Shown: positions 36,801 through 48,264 of the stretch, piece after piece | How positions within the stretch are numbered: position 1 is the first letter of the stretch | Layout: the number at the start of each line of letters is the position of its first letter | Source of the DNA: Himantopus leucocephalus | Lineage: Eukaryota; Chordata; Aves; Charadriiformes; Recurvirostridae | Direction of reading: 5' to 3' | NCBI GenBank assembly: GCA_003993805.1 | Contig: RSEF01000003.1 | Coordinates: forward strand, 106,484,852-106,548,851 | Length of the DNA: 64,000 bases | Made by a program: the position numbers and the translations under genes | Notes under the pieces: generated by a model | The model's input: only the letters and a program-made list of their open reading frames with translations | Told to the model about the DNA's origin: nothing | Database searches by the model: none

Positions 36801-37990
36801 GGAACTTGAGGAAAGTAAGGGCTTTAAGGGTCTTCTCAAGGTATTATGACATGCACACCACACCATTTGAACCTAAAGAACATCAAAACTCTTACCCAGC
36901 ATCAGTAGAGTGACACCAATATGCACACATCATTGGGATGGAGGGAAGGAAAGGATTTAGCACATGCACGCACATATATGAGGAAAAAGTATTAGAAATT
37001 CTGAAGTTCCTTGAAGAAGACGATTTGCTGTGCACCCTGAGGTTTGACCCATGCAGATAAAAACTTCCTGCATATTTTGTTCTCTGCAGATGGCACCACT
37101 AGACATACCAAGGAGCTGAGCACTTGGAGTTACTTGAGAGTGAGACCTCAGCTCCTGCAGACAGTGCGGCTGGAGTTTCCCTGGCTGTCATGATCCACGC
37201 TGGCAGCAGAGCTACCTTGGAAAGACAGCATGGCTTTCTTTGCCGTGGCCCATAACTGGTGCTGGCAGAGGAAGGTAGCGCCATGGCTGTGTCCTCGGCT
37301 TCTCTCCCTCTTGTTCCAGTTCAGGGGGGGAGGTGGGCGAGGACGAACCTTCTCCACGCGTGAGATGGCTTGCTCCCGGGCGGTGCAGGACTCCTGTGTC
37401 CTGGGTCCTTCATCTGTGTGCTACAGACAAAGCACATAGTTGGTTTCAATTTTGTTCTTCTGAGCCCCTGGGAGGGAAAGGCCAGGATACTGTGGGACGA
37501 ATGTGAAAACTATCAAACATGATTCTCAATTACCAGTATCGTAGTTCTAGGCAACTTCAGCATTGAAGTCAACAGGGGTCTTTTTAATGGCTTCAGCTGG
37601 GCTTGGATTCTTACTCTAATTGCAGGCCTGTGCAGGGTTTGAAGACTGGGATTCATCCACCTAAATGTTGGCATTTGATGAAGGTGTCTAAGGTAGATCA
37701 ATACAAAGAGACAGATGCAGCCAGAGAGGGGGTCAGACTATCTGCCTGAGCCCATCCCACGCCGTTAACAGTTAAGAGTTGTTAGAGAGATTAATCTTCT
37801 AATTTGGTGCCTTGAATAGTGCCCAAACTTAGTGGGAAGAACAGGTTGAAGCACCTAAGTACCCAATTGAAACAATGGGGAAATTATTGCATAATTTTCC
37901 TGTGCAACACTTACTAAGATTAGGGTGGAAACGTGCACATGTTGCTGGGTCTGACTGAGGGGTGAAGAAAGAAGATAATAAATTAGAAAA
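33813..37990. other. Intergenic sequence, nothing recognised
   Basis: Unique sequence with short low-complexity runs (poly-T at 33813-33822 and 34915-34927). No gene, RNA or confident repeat was recognised. Confidence 0.5.
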
Positions 37991-38430
37991 ATGAAAATGA
38001 AAATAAACTTTTATTTTTATGCTTTATCCTAATGTAGCTAGCATGTTAAGAATTTATCACCTGAGATAAAAGACTTAATCATCACTAAACCCTTTGGCAA
38101 TTGTTTTAATAACATTAATCAAGATGAGCTCATTTAGTGCTAATGGGGGTGTTTTAAGTACTTTTATAGGATTTTCACTGAAATTCAGAATTAAATAATT
38201 GGGCCATTATTCTAAAGTGTTTTCGTCATCCCTCAGGGAAGTCCCAGTTTCTTGGTTTTCACCTGCTTGATTTTATTTCCTCTCAGGCATTAATTCTGAT
38301 TGCCCTTGACAATTTTGGAGCACCCCCTCCCGGTTATTAATTTGACCCTCTTCTGGGCAATCTGAAGCTGGTTGCCCCTGATAATCTATTTTGTCAATGC
38401 AGTCATGGACAGGAAAGATTTAAAATGCCA
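37991..38430. promoter_or_regulatory. Candidate conserved regulatory block
   Basis: A repeat-free AT-rich block dense in TAAT/ATTA homeodomain-type cores (ttaataacattaatc, gaattaaataattgg, ggttattaatttgacc, gcattaattctg), with tgaGATAAaa and tgtcaatg-type sites. This texture is common in deeply conserved non-coding elements of gene deserts. The call rests on motif density only; no alignment was possible. Confidence 0.3.
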
Positions 38431-40825
38431 CTAAATGAGCGTGGTGACGGATGATGAGACGGGAAGGATGTTGATTGCCATCGGCTAAAGGCTCTAGTGA
38501 GTTGAGTTTTTCCCAACACCCAGACTGGATGAGCAGTTGGTTATTTAATTGCCCAATTCTGCAGATAATGTTACCTTAAGCATGCTTAGTCCTTATTAGG
38601 AGCTGTAGTCTTTGCAGTCTGGAATACACTGGCAGTTGCTGAAGGCATTATGGAAGGAAGGCAAGGCGTTACGGACTTAGGTCTGTTGCCTGAATTTATG
38701 TTCTTAGTGCCAATTGATACACCAAAATGCGTCTGAAACATCCCTATAATGATGGCAGGTGTAATGCAGGACATATGGTAGACCTTTGCCTTTCTTGAAA
38801 AGCAGTTAGATGCCACGAGTGGTGCCCTGGGTATCTGAAACAACACTAAATGTTTTGGGAAGCTGTATTGAGCCCTATGGTTGGGAATCCATTTGAGATT
38901 AAGTATCCACATGCCAATGTATACCCATCTACATGAAACTAAATATGTAGACTGCTGTTACAGTCAGTGGAGATCTAGTTAACGCTGTCACTGAAACTCA
39001 GTGAGTGATTTGGCTGCTTAGCCACTGTCTGTCTACAATTGGACAAGTTGAGTCACCCTCCAGACTCTGGTGACTGTATCGAGTGGATCTCTGCTAATAC
39101 AGTGACAACTTGGATGCCTCAGGCTCAATTCAGATAATTAAACTTTGATGTCTAGTGCCATGGTAGATGCTCTAGAGTTTCCTGTCTGGCCTCCAGCTGT
39201 ATCTTCAGGAGAGGGAGGTCATCTCTGCCAGCCCAACGCAGATGTCTCAGACATCCTATGACACCCAAAAAATATGCAAGAAGGGTACATGTGAGCACCA
39301 AAACACTGTCTTTTGTCACAGATCATAGGAAGCAATACATGAAGCCACTTCAATACAAATGCTAAAATTCTCTGAATCATTCATATAATGGGGTGTTCAT
39401 TTCATCTAAATAGTGATATTAGAAGATTTTATTTAATCTGGTAGGAAAACCTGTGTCAGTCATTCCCAGTTTTGATAATCACAGGAGATGTTGCCATTTC
39501 AAACTCACCCCAGTGAATTGTCAGGTCATGTTCTACCAGCACGTTTGGTAATTCACATGCCTAAGCCTGAAGAATGACAGCAAAAGCCAACTGTAATACA
39601 TTTAAACATGAAATAATGCGTATTTTTTCATATTCAACCAGCTTTATGACTGCTATGTTCTATTTTTTCTCAGAATAACTGAAAGCTTCTAATCACTTAG
39701 TCCATTATGGTGACTGAAAATAGTACAGGCTGGTAGATATATAAGTATGAAGAGAAACAAGGAGGAAAAATATATTTTCACTTTTTATCTTGTCTGGAAA
39801 ATAAGCTTGGAAAATTTATTTGAAAAGACTATACTCAGTGCAAAGATCTTTACTCAGATCATTGTATCAAGCACAATAAATAACCTACGTTACATACAGC
39901 AGAACTCCAGCTTCATAAATCCCATTTTCCAAGGCTTTATGTGATAATGAAGATCACATTTTGCAACCAAAGTGTGTATATCTTGCAGCTTGTAAGCTTT
40001 GTTTGGTTTTAACTGTTGGCAAATTGCTCAACATCTCAGATAGATTTAACAATTCCTATTTTTTTATTCACAGAAAGAAGCCGAACTATTAAACTGAGCA
40101 ACTAATATGGCTGAGAATAGTTATTTTCAGGATAGCTTGATCACTGGGTAGGATTGTAAAGATGTCATATTTTTACTGTGTGATGGCAACGTCTCTATTT
40201 TTGTGCAATTTGTGTTCTCACAGACGGGTCTCAGGTTTTGCAGCACACATTGGGCATGGCTTATGGCCACGCCAAATAGATACTGAGTGCAGGATCCAGG
40301 TAAAAATACATGACATGTATCCTGTTTACACTTACACAATTATAATAACTCAATCCTCTACACAAGAATGATGCAACAGGGTTTCCATTTTAGGAGGTTA
40401 AAGTCTGCCCACGTGTGTGACATATGACCTTTGTTGTTATTCAACATCCTACTGTTGCAGATTGCAGCTGACAGACACTTACATGTGTCCGCTACAGCTG
40501 TGTGTTACCAGTCTAACAACACACACTGCATCCAGTCCCTGAAATTACTTATTCAGACCTTCCAATAGTTTAACCTGATTTGAGCTTCTGCTAAGCCAGA
40601 ACAGAGTAAGGATTTCTGGATTCCAGTTAGGGCAGGTAGCTGATGCAAAAATGAAGCCGAAAGATTGACACCTCTTGTGTCTTTAAATCATGACAGAATT
40701 TCACCAAACAACGGTCAAAATAGCCAGAAAGAACCATGTCTTGAGAGGCCAATTTTTCATGACTAACCCTGTGGGTTAGAGCAGAGGAAAAGCAGCTTGA
40801 TTAATCGTAACATTTGTTTTCATTT
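38431..40825. other. Intergenic sequence, nothing recognised
   Basis: Unique AT-rich sequence. Phrases such as gtcactgaaactcagtgag near 38990 hint at very old repeats but are too diverged to assign. Confidence 0.5.
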
Positions 40826-40829
40826 AATA

Positions 40830-40985
40830 GATTCATAGATTTTGAGGCCAAAAGGGAGCACTCTGATTATCTAGTCTGACCTCATGCAGAACAGGGGCTG
40901 CGGAGCTTCACCCGGTGATTCCTGCACAGACCAGGCGGTTCTTCCCTGGTCCATAAGGGAACTCTCCAGCCAGCTAGACGGGTGA
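40830..40985 (-). mobile_element. Ancient CR1 LINE 3' end
   Basis: The stretch gattcatagattttgaggcc, then gattatctagtctgacctc, then ttcacccggtgattcctgc follows the order of old CR1 3' ends shared by turtles, crocodilians and birds, in reverse orientation. It differs clearly from the younger CR1 tails elsewhere in this window. Confidence 0.75.
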
Positions 40986-41917
40986 GCATTACCTCATGCA
41001 ATATACCGGGCCGTATCCTGAGTTCATTTTACCAGCTTGTAAATCCTGAGGAGTTTCACTTGGCAGCTCAGGGCTTACATGGATGCAAGGGAAATCAGAA
41101 TTTGGCTGGCCCTTCCTCACAACATGGTAGCTGGCGAAATGTTTTCTTTACTCTCCTGTGTAAAAAAGTGTAAGATACATATTTATGTATTTGCGGTACA
41201 TATTGCTTTATCCTGAAGTGTAATGCTTAGACTGAATCGATGAAGTTGAGGTAACTGGCCTCTTTGGTCCAGTCATGAATTTTGGACTTGTTTAACTGAC
41301 TAGGAAGACTCTTCAATACTTTTGCAGTTTATAGGTGTGTCTGACCTTCTGCCTTGTACACATCAGATTTCATCTATCTGCATTTTATCTGCACTGAATC
41401 CAGCACTTCTCATGCCATGACAGCAAATCCTCCAAAAGACTTAAGAATCCACAATATCCTTAAGCAACTCTTTTCAAGCACTTTTAGAAGCTACGTGCCT
41501 ACCTCCTCCAGAGAGAAAAAAGTGAAAAGAATGACATTACAGACTGAAAATCCCCGAGAGTAGTCAAATTACATATTTATCCTTACTGTTAAAAGCAAAA
41601 GCAGCGTATTTTAAACACAGCTCAATCTAATGTGACAAGAAATGAAACAATTCAAGTACAGTCACTGCTCAAGGTAATATTCTGCTGCTCAGAAGTATTC
41701 TGCATCTGTGCATCTAATTATAGGAAATAGCAGACAAATACCGTTATACTGTAGTCAACCAAGAAAAAAGGGGCTAGGACACTATGCGTGTCAATCAGGT
41801 TACTAGGTAGCTGAATCTGGGTTTCTGCCAGCCAGACTTTTCAAGGCCTATATTTGGCCGAGATTGCCCGGTGTCTTTGATACGAACAATTTTTTGCACC
41901 TATGATCTGTATGTTGT

Positions 41918-42010
41918 TGTCCTGGTTTGAGGTCCAAACCGCAACTGTTGTGCATTATGTCGCAGTCTTTTTCCGAAGGAAAGGACATAGTGCCTTTAAG
42001 CCCTAAGTCT
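41918..42010 (+). mobile_element. Possible LTR fragment starting TGTCCTGGTTT
   Basis: It begins TGTCCTGGTTTGAGGTCC. Several bird ERV LTRs start with TGTCCTGGTTT, and a second copy of the same opening lies at 60039. Similarity beyond about 22 bases is weak, so the element and its end are uncertain. Confidence 0.3.
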
Positions 42011-42224
42011 AAAGTGAACGTACGAAAATGATCCATGATGCTATTATACTAACCACACTTCCCAAGTGATACTTTCTAATATCAGAAAAATTTGTTTCCA
42101 TGGTGACTGGCCTGACCTGAAACAGTTCAGCTGATGCTGAGCTTCCTTTCCCTTCCCTAAAAAAAGAACTAAATGTAATCTTTCAGAAAGGCAATTCTTC
42201 TTTTGGTTAGGTAACAGCAATGTC

Positions 42225-42570
42225 TCATGGCCTGTTGTTGATGCTGTATTGGCTTATTAACGCTCTCCGTTAGAAGAAATGGAGAGTTCAATGAAAAGCG
42301 GGCTCCACTTTTAACTGAAAATTATTCTTGTAAAACAATGTCATGCCCACCCTTCTCATGACGCTATCTAATTTAGTGTCTGCTGAATGGAAGTGGAGAG
42401 TTCAAGTGTGCCATTAAAATGCAGGAATTCCACTAGTGGGTGAATTCAGCATTACCTGCCTACAGAGAAGGTGGACTGTGGCATATTAAAACTTTCTTTG
42501 ATCCTTAGCAACTTAGCTAATTGGCCTCATCATTAACATGCCTCTTACTTTAATCCTCTGTTGGATTAAA
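42225..42570. promoter_or_regulatory. Candidate conserved regulatory block
   Basis: Repeat-free sequence with homeodomain-like sites (cttagctaattggcc, catcattaacatgcc, gccattaaaatgc). The phrase ggagagttcaa also occurs twice, about 115 bases apart (near 42281 and 42396). Support is motif composition only. Confidence 0.25.
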
Positions 42571-44926
42571 AGGTGATCTTCTCATGATCCTGAAGCGAAG
42601 AATTCTTTGTTGAAACTTTTCTGTTCTTTGAAAGGGATGCTGAGAAGAAGGAAAAGTCAAAAAGTGACATCTCTCTGCAGCTCCAGCTGCATGCTGGGAC
42701 ATGCTGCATTAATGGTTAAACAAGGGCTGAAATCCACAAAAGGTCATAGGCTCCTAAGAAAGGACTCAGATGGCTTATCACTGTTTAAAGACCAAGAATG
42801 CAAACCACAAGGCCCATACTCAACATGAACTCTGCCTTCAGTGGTTAAGATTTCTAGGCATCTAGGGAAAGGCTCCAACTCCAGCTTGCCAATGGGGCAT
42901 GCCCGGGTTTCGTAAGGGCAGTAAATTGAAGAAGCTTATGTATATAACCTGGAGGTGAGGTCAGCCTGTCTTTAAAAAGTAGACCACACTTCTTGCCAGA
43001 TACCTTAGCTTTCCTGTATTTCTCAGAATTTTTTTTAATGACCTCCGTTCAGGGATGTCGGCTGTAGTCCAGGAGTGGAGTTTGGGGGAAGGAGCTTGGG
43101 ACCCTACTTGTCAGCCCCTCCAGAATGAAGCAACATTGCCAAATGTAAATCAGCAAGGGTATCGGTCCCTTTTCCCTTATTCCTCTGTTAATAAGTCATC
43201 CTTCTTATACCAGCATCCTCCTCCTCTCAGCTGAGTGCTTTCACCACCATGCTCCAGACTTAGACTTCCTCTTGCTTCCTTTTCTTTCGGGCCCGGGGCT
43301 TTTGCAGGTCTTCTGCAGTTATGGTTCAAATAATTTTTTTAATTTCTGATGAGATTTCAAGCTGTGAATTTTGCTCTTGCACAGGGGCCTGTGCTTTGGA
43401 GACAGACATACTGGCATTTAGCAGCATGCCTTTTAGGCAACAATTCATCCAGTGTGTGGACCCCCAGGTCTGGACAGGGAATCGAGGAACTGAAGGCAGC
43501 ATAGTGAGCTCAAGTGGCAAGTGTCCCCATGTCTCTTTGTGAGATACGGGTTATACTAATGGCAGGAGAAGTAACTAACTTGCTCTTGGCACATCGTCTC
43601 ATCTTTCTAAGGTCCCTTTTCACCAACAACGAGAGGAGGGGACTCATTAGTTTCCTGCTCAGAATATTTCCACTGAAACAGTGCCTGACTAGAAAATTAG
43701 GTTCTTAGCTAGCAGACCAAAGAAATTAATGAAGAACTTCTGCATTGCTCTAAATTTTCACCCTTTTGGTTGAAAAAAATATAAAGTAGAATTCTTTGAC
43801 TTTCAGCCATGTTCAGCTTACAAGATCTTCAGTTTGCTAGATCTTTTTTCAGGAAAAGAACATTCTGGGCATCAATATGTATATAAGACATTTCAGAAAC
43901 CAGCAATGAAAGATGATCTTGAAGTGCAACAAGCAGTGGTGTTATAACTGGGGACACCAGCATGGCAAGATTTGCAGGGAGAGTAATGTCTTTCAGTATA
44001 TCAACTTATATAATTGGGGAAAAAAATGAGCATGCAAGCCCTTCCTCAGACCTCACTAACTTAACTTACGGAAAGGCCCTTGCTAGTATTAAAGGACAAA
44101 GAAATATGTCTTCAACTTCTCCAGAATTGCTCTCCAGAGTCTGTAATTGCTTTCTTTCACACATGCACACATACACAAACAAGTTCAAAACCCACTTATC
44201 TTGCACAGGTCTGCATCTGCCAAATGGTGTGTTCTCTGAAAGGTTACAAAGAAACATGGGATTCCTCTTACTTCAACAAACTAACTGACTCTGACAGCTA
44301 AATTTCCCCTTAAATATGTTTAGAACTTCCTTTATATAGAAGTGTGAGTCATTCTGACAGGCTTAATTTGTACTGAAAAATGAATGTGTTAAACTTATTA
44401 GCCATTCAGGTTGGAAAGACTGTAAACAGTAGATTGATGACATTTGCACTTCATGTACTATACACTATGTGCCTACAAAGTGAAAATATGAGAGTTGGTG
44501 AAAGGCATGCTGAAGATTTGACAGAAATTTTATCCTAATCCCTTTCTGTTCTTGACTTGATGTTTCCTTGTTATTTCATTTTCTATCATGAGGAGAATAT
44601 GTATGAAATGATGGCCCTTTTTAAACTGCTTCATATTTATGGCAACTAAACAACTAAGAATAAACAAAGCAGTTTGTTAGAAGTAATAAAATACTGTATG
44701 ATAGACCAAAAAATCTATTTGAGTTTGAAGACCCATCAATTAATACTTATGGAGATGTTGAAGTGCAAACCTTTGTTTAGCAGCCTTGAGGATATTTGGG
44801 TCTGAACTTCTCTGGCTTGGTTTCTGTGCTAAAAGCATGCCTGAAATGTCAATAAGAGACTAGAAGGGAGGAGGTAGTCACAAAGTGATTTAGTTGGGAA
44901 ATCTCTCAACCTCTCTTTCTTCTCAG
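42571..44926. other. Intergenic sequence, nothing recognised
   Basis: Unique AT-rich sequence with no supported gene. An open frame of 108 codons at 43962-44288 has no recognisable features. Confidence 0.5.
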
Positions 44927-45006
44927 TGGTAAGAAAAGCTCTCCAGAAGGTGATTCAGAGGTGAAGGCTGACTCAGATGCTCATAAACCACCTTTAGTAT
45001 TGTCAG
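44927..45006 (+). other. Exon-like segment with splice-site consensus
   Basis: A pyrimidine-rich tract and ctttcttctcag end at 44926. A gtgagc donor follows at 45007, enclosing 80 bases. One frame is open and reads GKKSSPEGDSEVKADSDAHK and then PPLVLS, a hydrophilic peptide I do not recognise. Only one of three frames needs to be open over 80 bases, so chance is a real alternative. No flanking exons could be linked. Confidence 0.2.
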
Positions 45007-45037
45007 GTGAGCTCAGGCTGTCAGCTGACACCTGAGC
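45004..45037. promoter_or_regulatory. E-box-rich near-perfect palindrome
   Basis: GCTCAGG (45011-45017) and CCTGAGC (45031-45037) flank the perfect 12-base palindrome TGTCAGCTGACA (45019-45030), with one unpaired C at 45018. Three E-boxes lie within 31 bases: CAGGTG at 45004, CAGCTG at 45022 and CACCTG at 45029. It could be a bHLH or zinc-finger E-box site, or a foldback. Function is inference. Confidence 0.35.
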
Positions 45038-46930
45038 CCAATCTGCACATGCCTCTGTGTTGACCTGTTTGGGGAGAGCTGGCAGGTTCTCCAGGCAGGG
45101 AAACTCACACAGGAGAGTTCATGAGCTTTCTCCAAACTCTGAACCTGATGTCTGTACAGTTGCATCGGGCATTTGGGTCTCAAACATTGCTATGAAGGGT
45201 GATACAGATCTCATCTCAGAGCACGTAAGTCAGCTTTTTGCTCTGAGTGGTCTTCTAGATGAGTGCCTCTCCCTCTGTAGGAACATATAAAACTGGCAAG
45301 TTAAATTAGAGTGATTGATGGTAGGAGTAACCCCTCTGTCTCCTTTGTAATCAGTGAATAATATCATATAGTCTAAGAAGACTCACTTCCTTGTTGTGCT
45401 ATGATCTTGGCTCTCTTTATGAACTGGCTGACAGGACTTTGGATGCCAAAGAGCCCCTGTCTCAGTAGATCAGGCGCATGCCACTAGCTAAAGTTGGGGC
45501 TGATCTTGTTGATATAGTCCTTTCCCCACCCCTGTTTCCAATTCTTCAGCCACTAGTGGTTCAATAAGCTTCAAGAAGCCGAGCCATATCACGTAGGGCA
45601 CAATACTTCAATGTCCTTCATATATATTTTATGGAGAATTTTCTATAGCCAAATAGTTGAAGAATCAACAGTAGTATGGGGGGATTAAATTAGAGTATGG
45701 TTTCTAAATCAGAGGCATTTTAAGGATTTGCTTAGAAATCATAACCTCTGTAGCCTTTGTAGCTCATAACATTTGAGTCTTTTTAGATCATCAAATCCAG
45801 CGAGTATATCTGTAGTCAAGAAGAAAATGTCCGCTGAGGCTATTTCTGTTGCTATCCAGACCCTCAGCCTCTTTCTGGAGTGCATCATGAGTGTGGAAGA
45901 GAAGATAAAGAAAATGCAGAATCCCCATCAAATAATAACCCACAATAACAAAAGAGGATTAAAGGTGTATGCAAGTGAACACTCATCAGAGTGCCAGTTC
46001 TATGAACCCTTGCGCAACTGACAGTTTTGGTGTGAAGTACTCTGCAGAGAACTTTATTTTTCTTCCTTTGAAGGAAGAACTTTTCTGCTGGGAATCTATA
46101 GCATTATTATTTTCCACAGCAAATGTTTGCAGCCCAATGTAATGGATGAAAACACGTGACTCATTTGTGGCAATTTAACCAGTGTGTGTGCGTGTATGCT
46201 CTGCATAAAAAAACTATCTTATTTTGAACATTTGTAGTATCAGAACTGTTCCATGGGTCGTGCATCACATTTGCCACCAGGCCAGACTGCAGTTCTTTGA
46301 AGTTCTCAAGGATTAGGACTCCTGTAAAAGAACACGTCAGAAAAAGATGCAATTGTATATACAGAATCCCTACAAGCAGATCAAGTACATATAGAAGTAC
46401 AAATTAATCTAGGTGTTTTGGGTATCTTTTGGTTTGGATATCACTATCTTTTTGGATAGGACTGCAGTAAAATTAGTAGTTTTAGATTTTTTTACTGCAG
46501 TCAATCAGAAAAGACAAATCCAAGTGAATCTCTGTGTTCTTGTTGCCCTGGGATTATAAAGCCCATTCTATATGGTGCAGTCTAAGCTATGTTGTACCAG
46601 AAAATAGAATAAAACAAAAAACCCCACCCAATTTCTAACAACTCTTAAAAAAAAACATTTCTAGGGTTGCAGATGCAAATATTTAAAAATTAAGAAAATA
46701 CCAGAATTAGTGTTGTCTGTGTTTTTTCATTCACTTTCTTAGGTTACAGTCTTGAATTCAAAAGACACATGTGATTTTTCCCACTCTGCCAGGGGGATGA
46801 ATCAGTATTGTGCTGTGAAGGCATCTGTTGTCTGTTAAGTCCCCTGACTCATTTGTTGCACAAGTTGGAAGATGTGAAATGAATGAGGTGGGGGACAGCA
46901 GGGAGAAAGCGGGTTGTCTGGTGGCTGAGG
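45038..46930. other. Intergenic sequence, nothing recognised
   Basis: Unique AT-rich sequence with short A runs. No gene or repeat was recognised. Confidence 0.5.
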
Positions 46931-46934
46931 TAGA

Positions 46935-47055
46935 TGAATGTCACTCAGGAGAACTGGATTTTATCCCTGTCTCTGACACAAAGTTCGTATGAGGAACTGT
47001 GCAAATCATTTAAACCAGGGCTGTTATTTCCAGTCACGGACAAGTGGAAATTACA
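46935..47055 (+). repeat. Possible ancient tRNA-derived SINE (MIR/CORE-type)
   Basis: The stretch actcaggagaactggatttt, then ccctgtctctgacacaaagt, then gtgcaaatcatttaaacc follows the layout of old amniote MIR-like SINEs (tgggttc...ctctgccac...gggcaaatcactta). It is diverged and its edges are unclear. Confidence 0.45.
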
Positions 47056-48177
47056 CTCTGATCTTCCCAGATATGGATTTCAGTTCCTTTGTGGATATCC
47101 CTGTTAAAACCAAACACTTTCTGGCCCTCCTGTTTTGTCCTTGATCTGGTGAGCGTACTGGGGACCTGAGTCCTCTCATCCAGGAGGGACCACGTCAGGA
47201 CTTTGGCAACTACCTTGCAGGCTCTGTGGCACCTCCAAAGCTCTTGGGTCCTGCAAATAACTCAGGACAGGGCAGAAGTGTCCTAGGTGAGGTGGGAGTA
47301 CACACCGTGCACTACAACAAGTGGAGGACCATCTGGTGAAGTGGAGGACTTCACTGGTCTGGTGAAGTTTTCCTCAGTTTTGAGAACTAAATAGTATCAG
47401 ATTTTGTTCACATTAGACAGCTTGGAGCTGACCTCCTCTTCCCAGCAATTCCCTTGTGCTGTTCCATGCAGATAGCTCATTGCTTATCAGCAGTACTGCA
47501 GCTGGCAGAGCTTGGCTGCTTGATGTAACTGAGATGCTGTAGATTGCGCACGTCTGCACTATCAGGGCACGGGACATATAGTCAGGGGAAGGACTGAGCT
47601 GAAAGATTTTGGGCTTAGTCTGCAGCTCTGAGGAGGGTTGTGTTCAGCTTTTCAACTATTCTGCTGAACTCTTGGGCTGCCTGTTCTTGTTCCAGTCCCA
47701 TTCCAGTCCCACCTGAGTCCCATGCCTAGCTCTTCACTAACCACCACAGAAATCTCAGAAAGTCCAGATTGCCCAATTTAGGGATTCTTATCCTATTCTC
47801 ACTCTTTCCCTTTCCCAAAACTCCTTTTCCTTCACCAAATCTTCAGTCAGTTTTGGTCAGTTCTCAAACTTCTCCCTGTCAGCATTATTCCTCTGCACTT
47901 GCACTCTGTCTCTGTCCATGGGGTCCTCGTCCCATCCCTTGTGCGCTCCTGAGCACAGTTTCTTTGCAGCACACAGTACCACCTCTTCCCTCAGCATGGC
48001 CATGTCCACTGCGTGGACCTATGGCACACCTTGCTGTTCCCAGGCTCTACTCCCTGTTCCTCTTCCAGGTTAACCAGTTTGCTGGGTCCTTCCTCTCTTT
48101 TAGTCCCAGTTTCTATTCTTTGACAACATCTAGACCTAGTCTTCTCCTTCAGAAAAATCCACCTTTTTCTACAATTT
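47056..48177. other. Pyrimidine-rich intergenic sequence
   Basis: From about 47690 the plus strand is strongly C/T-rich. This opens a 151-codon frame (47769-48224) of Pro, Ser, Leu and Phe that runs into the CR1 tail. The frame reflects composition and I do not call it a gene. It may be a repeat I cannot name. Confidence 0.4.
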
Positions 48178-48264
48178 CTTTAATGGTTGGACTAGATGAT
48201 CTTAAAGGTCCCTTCCAACCTTAACAATTCTATGATTCTATGATTCTATGATTCTACGATTCTA
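48178..48264 (+). mobile_element. CR1 LINE 3' terminus with octamer repeats
   Basis: The phrases ggttggactagatgatctt and aaggtcccttccaacc are the CR1 3' consensus. They are followed by tandem attctatg units (about 48229-48262), the last ones mutated to attctacg and attctaca. Only about 50 bases of body precede the repeats, a very short 5'-truncated insertion in sense orientation. Confidence 0.92.

Noticed and set aside
47769..48224. 151-codon Pro/Ser/Leu-rich ORF
   Set aside because: It follows from a pyrimidine-rich strand and runs into a CR1 tail; no domain, no splice structure.
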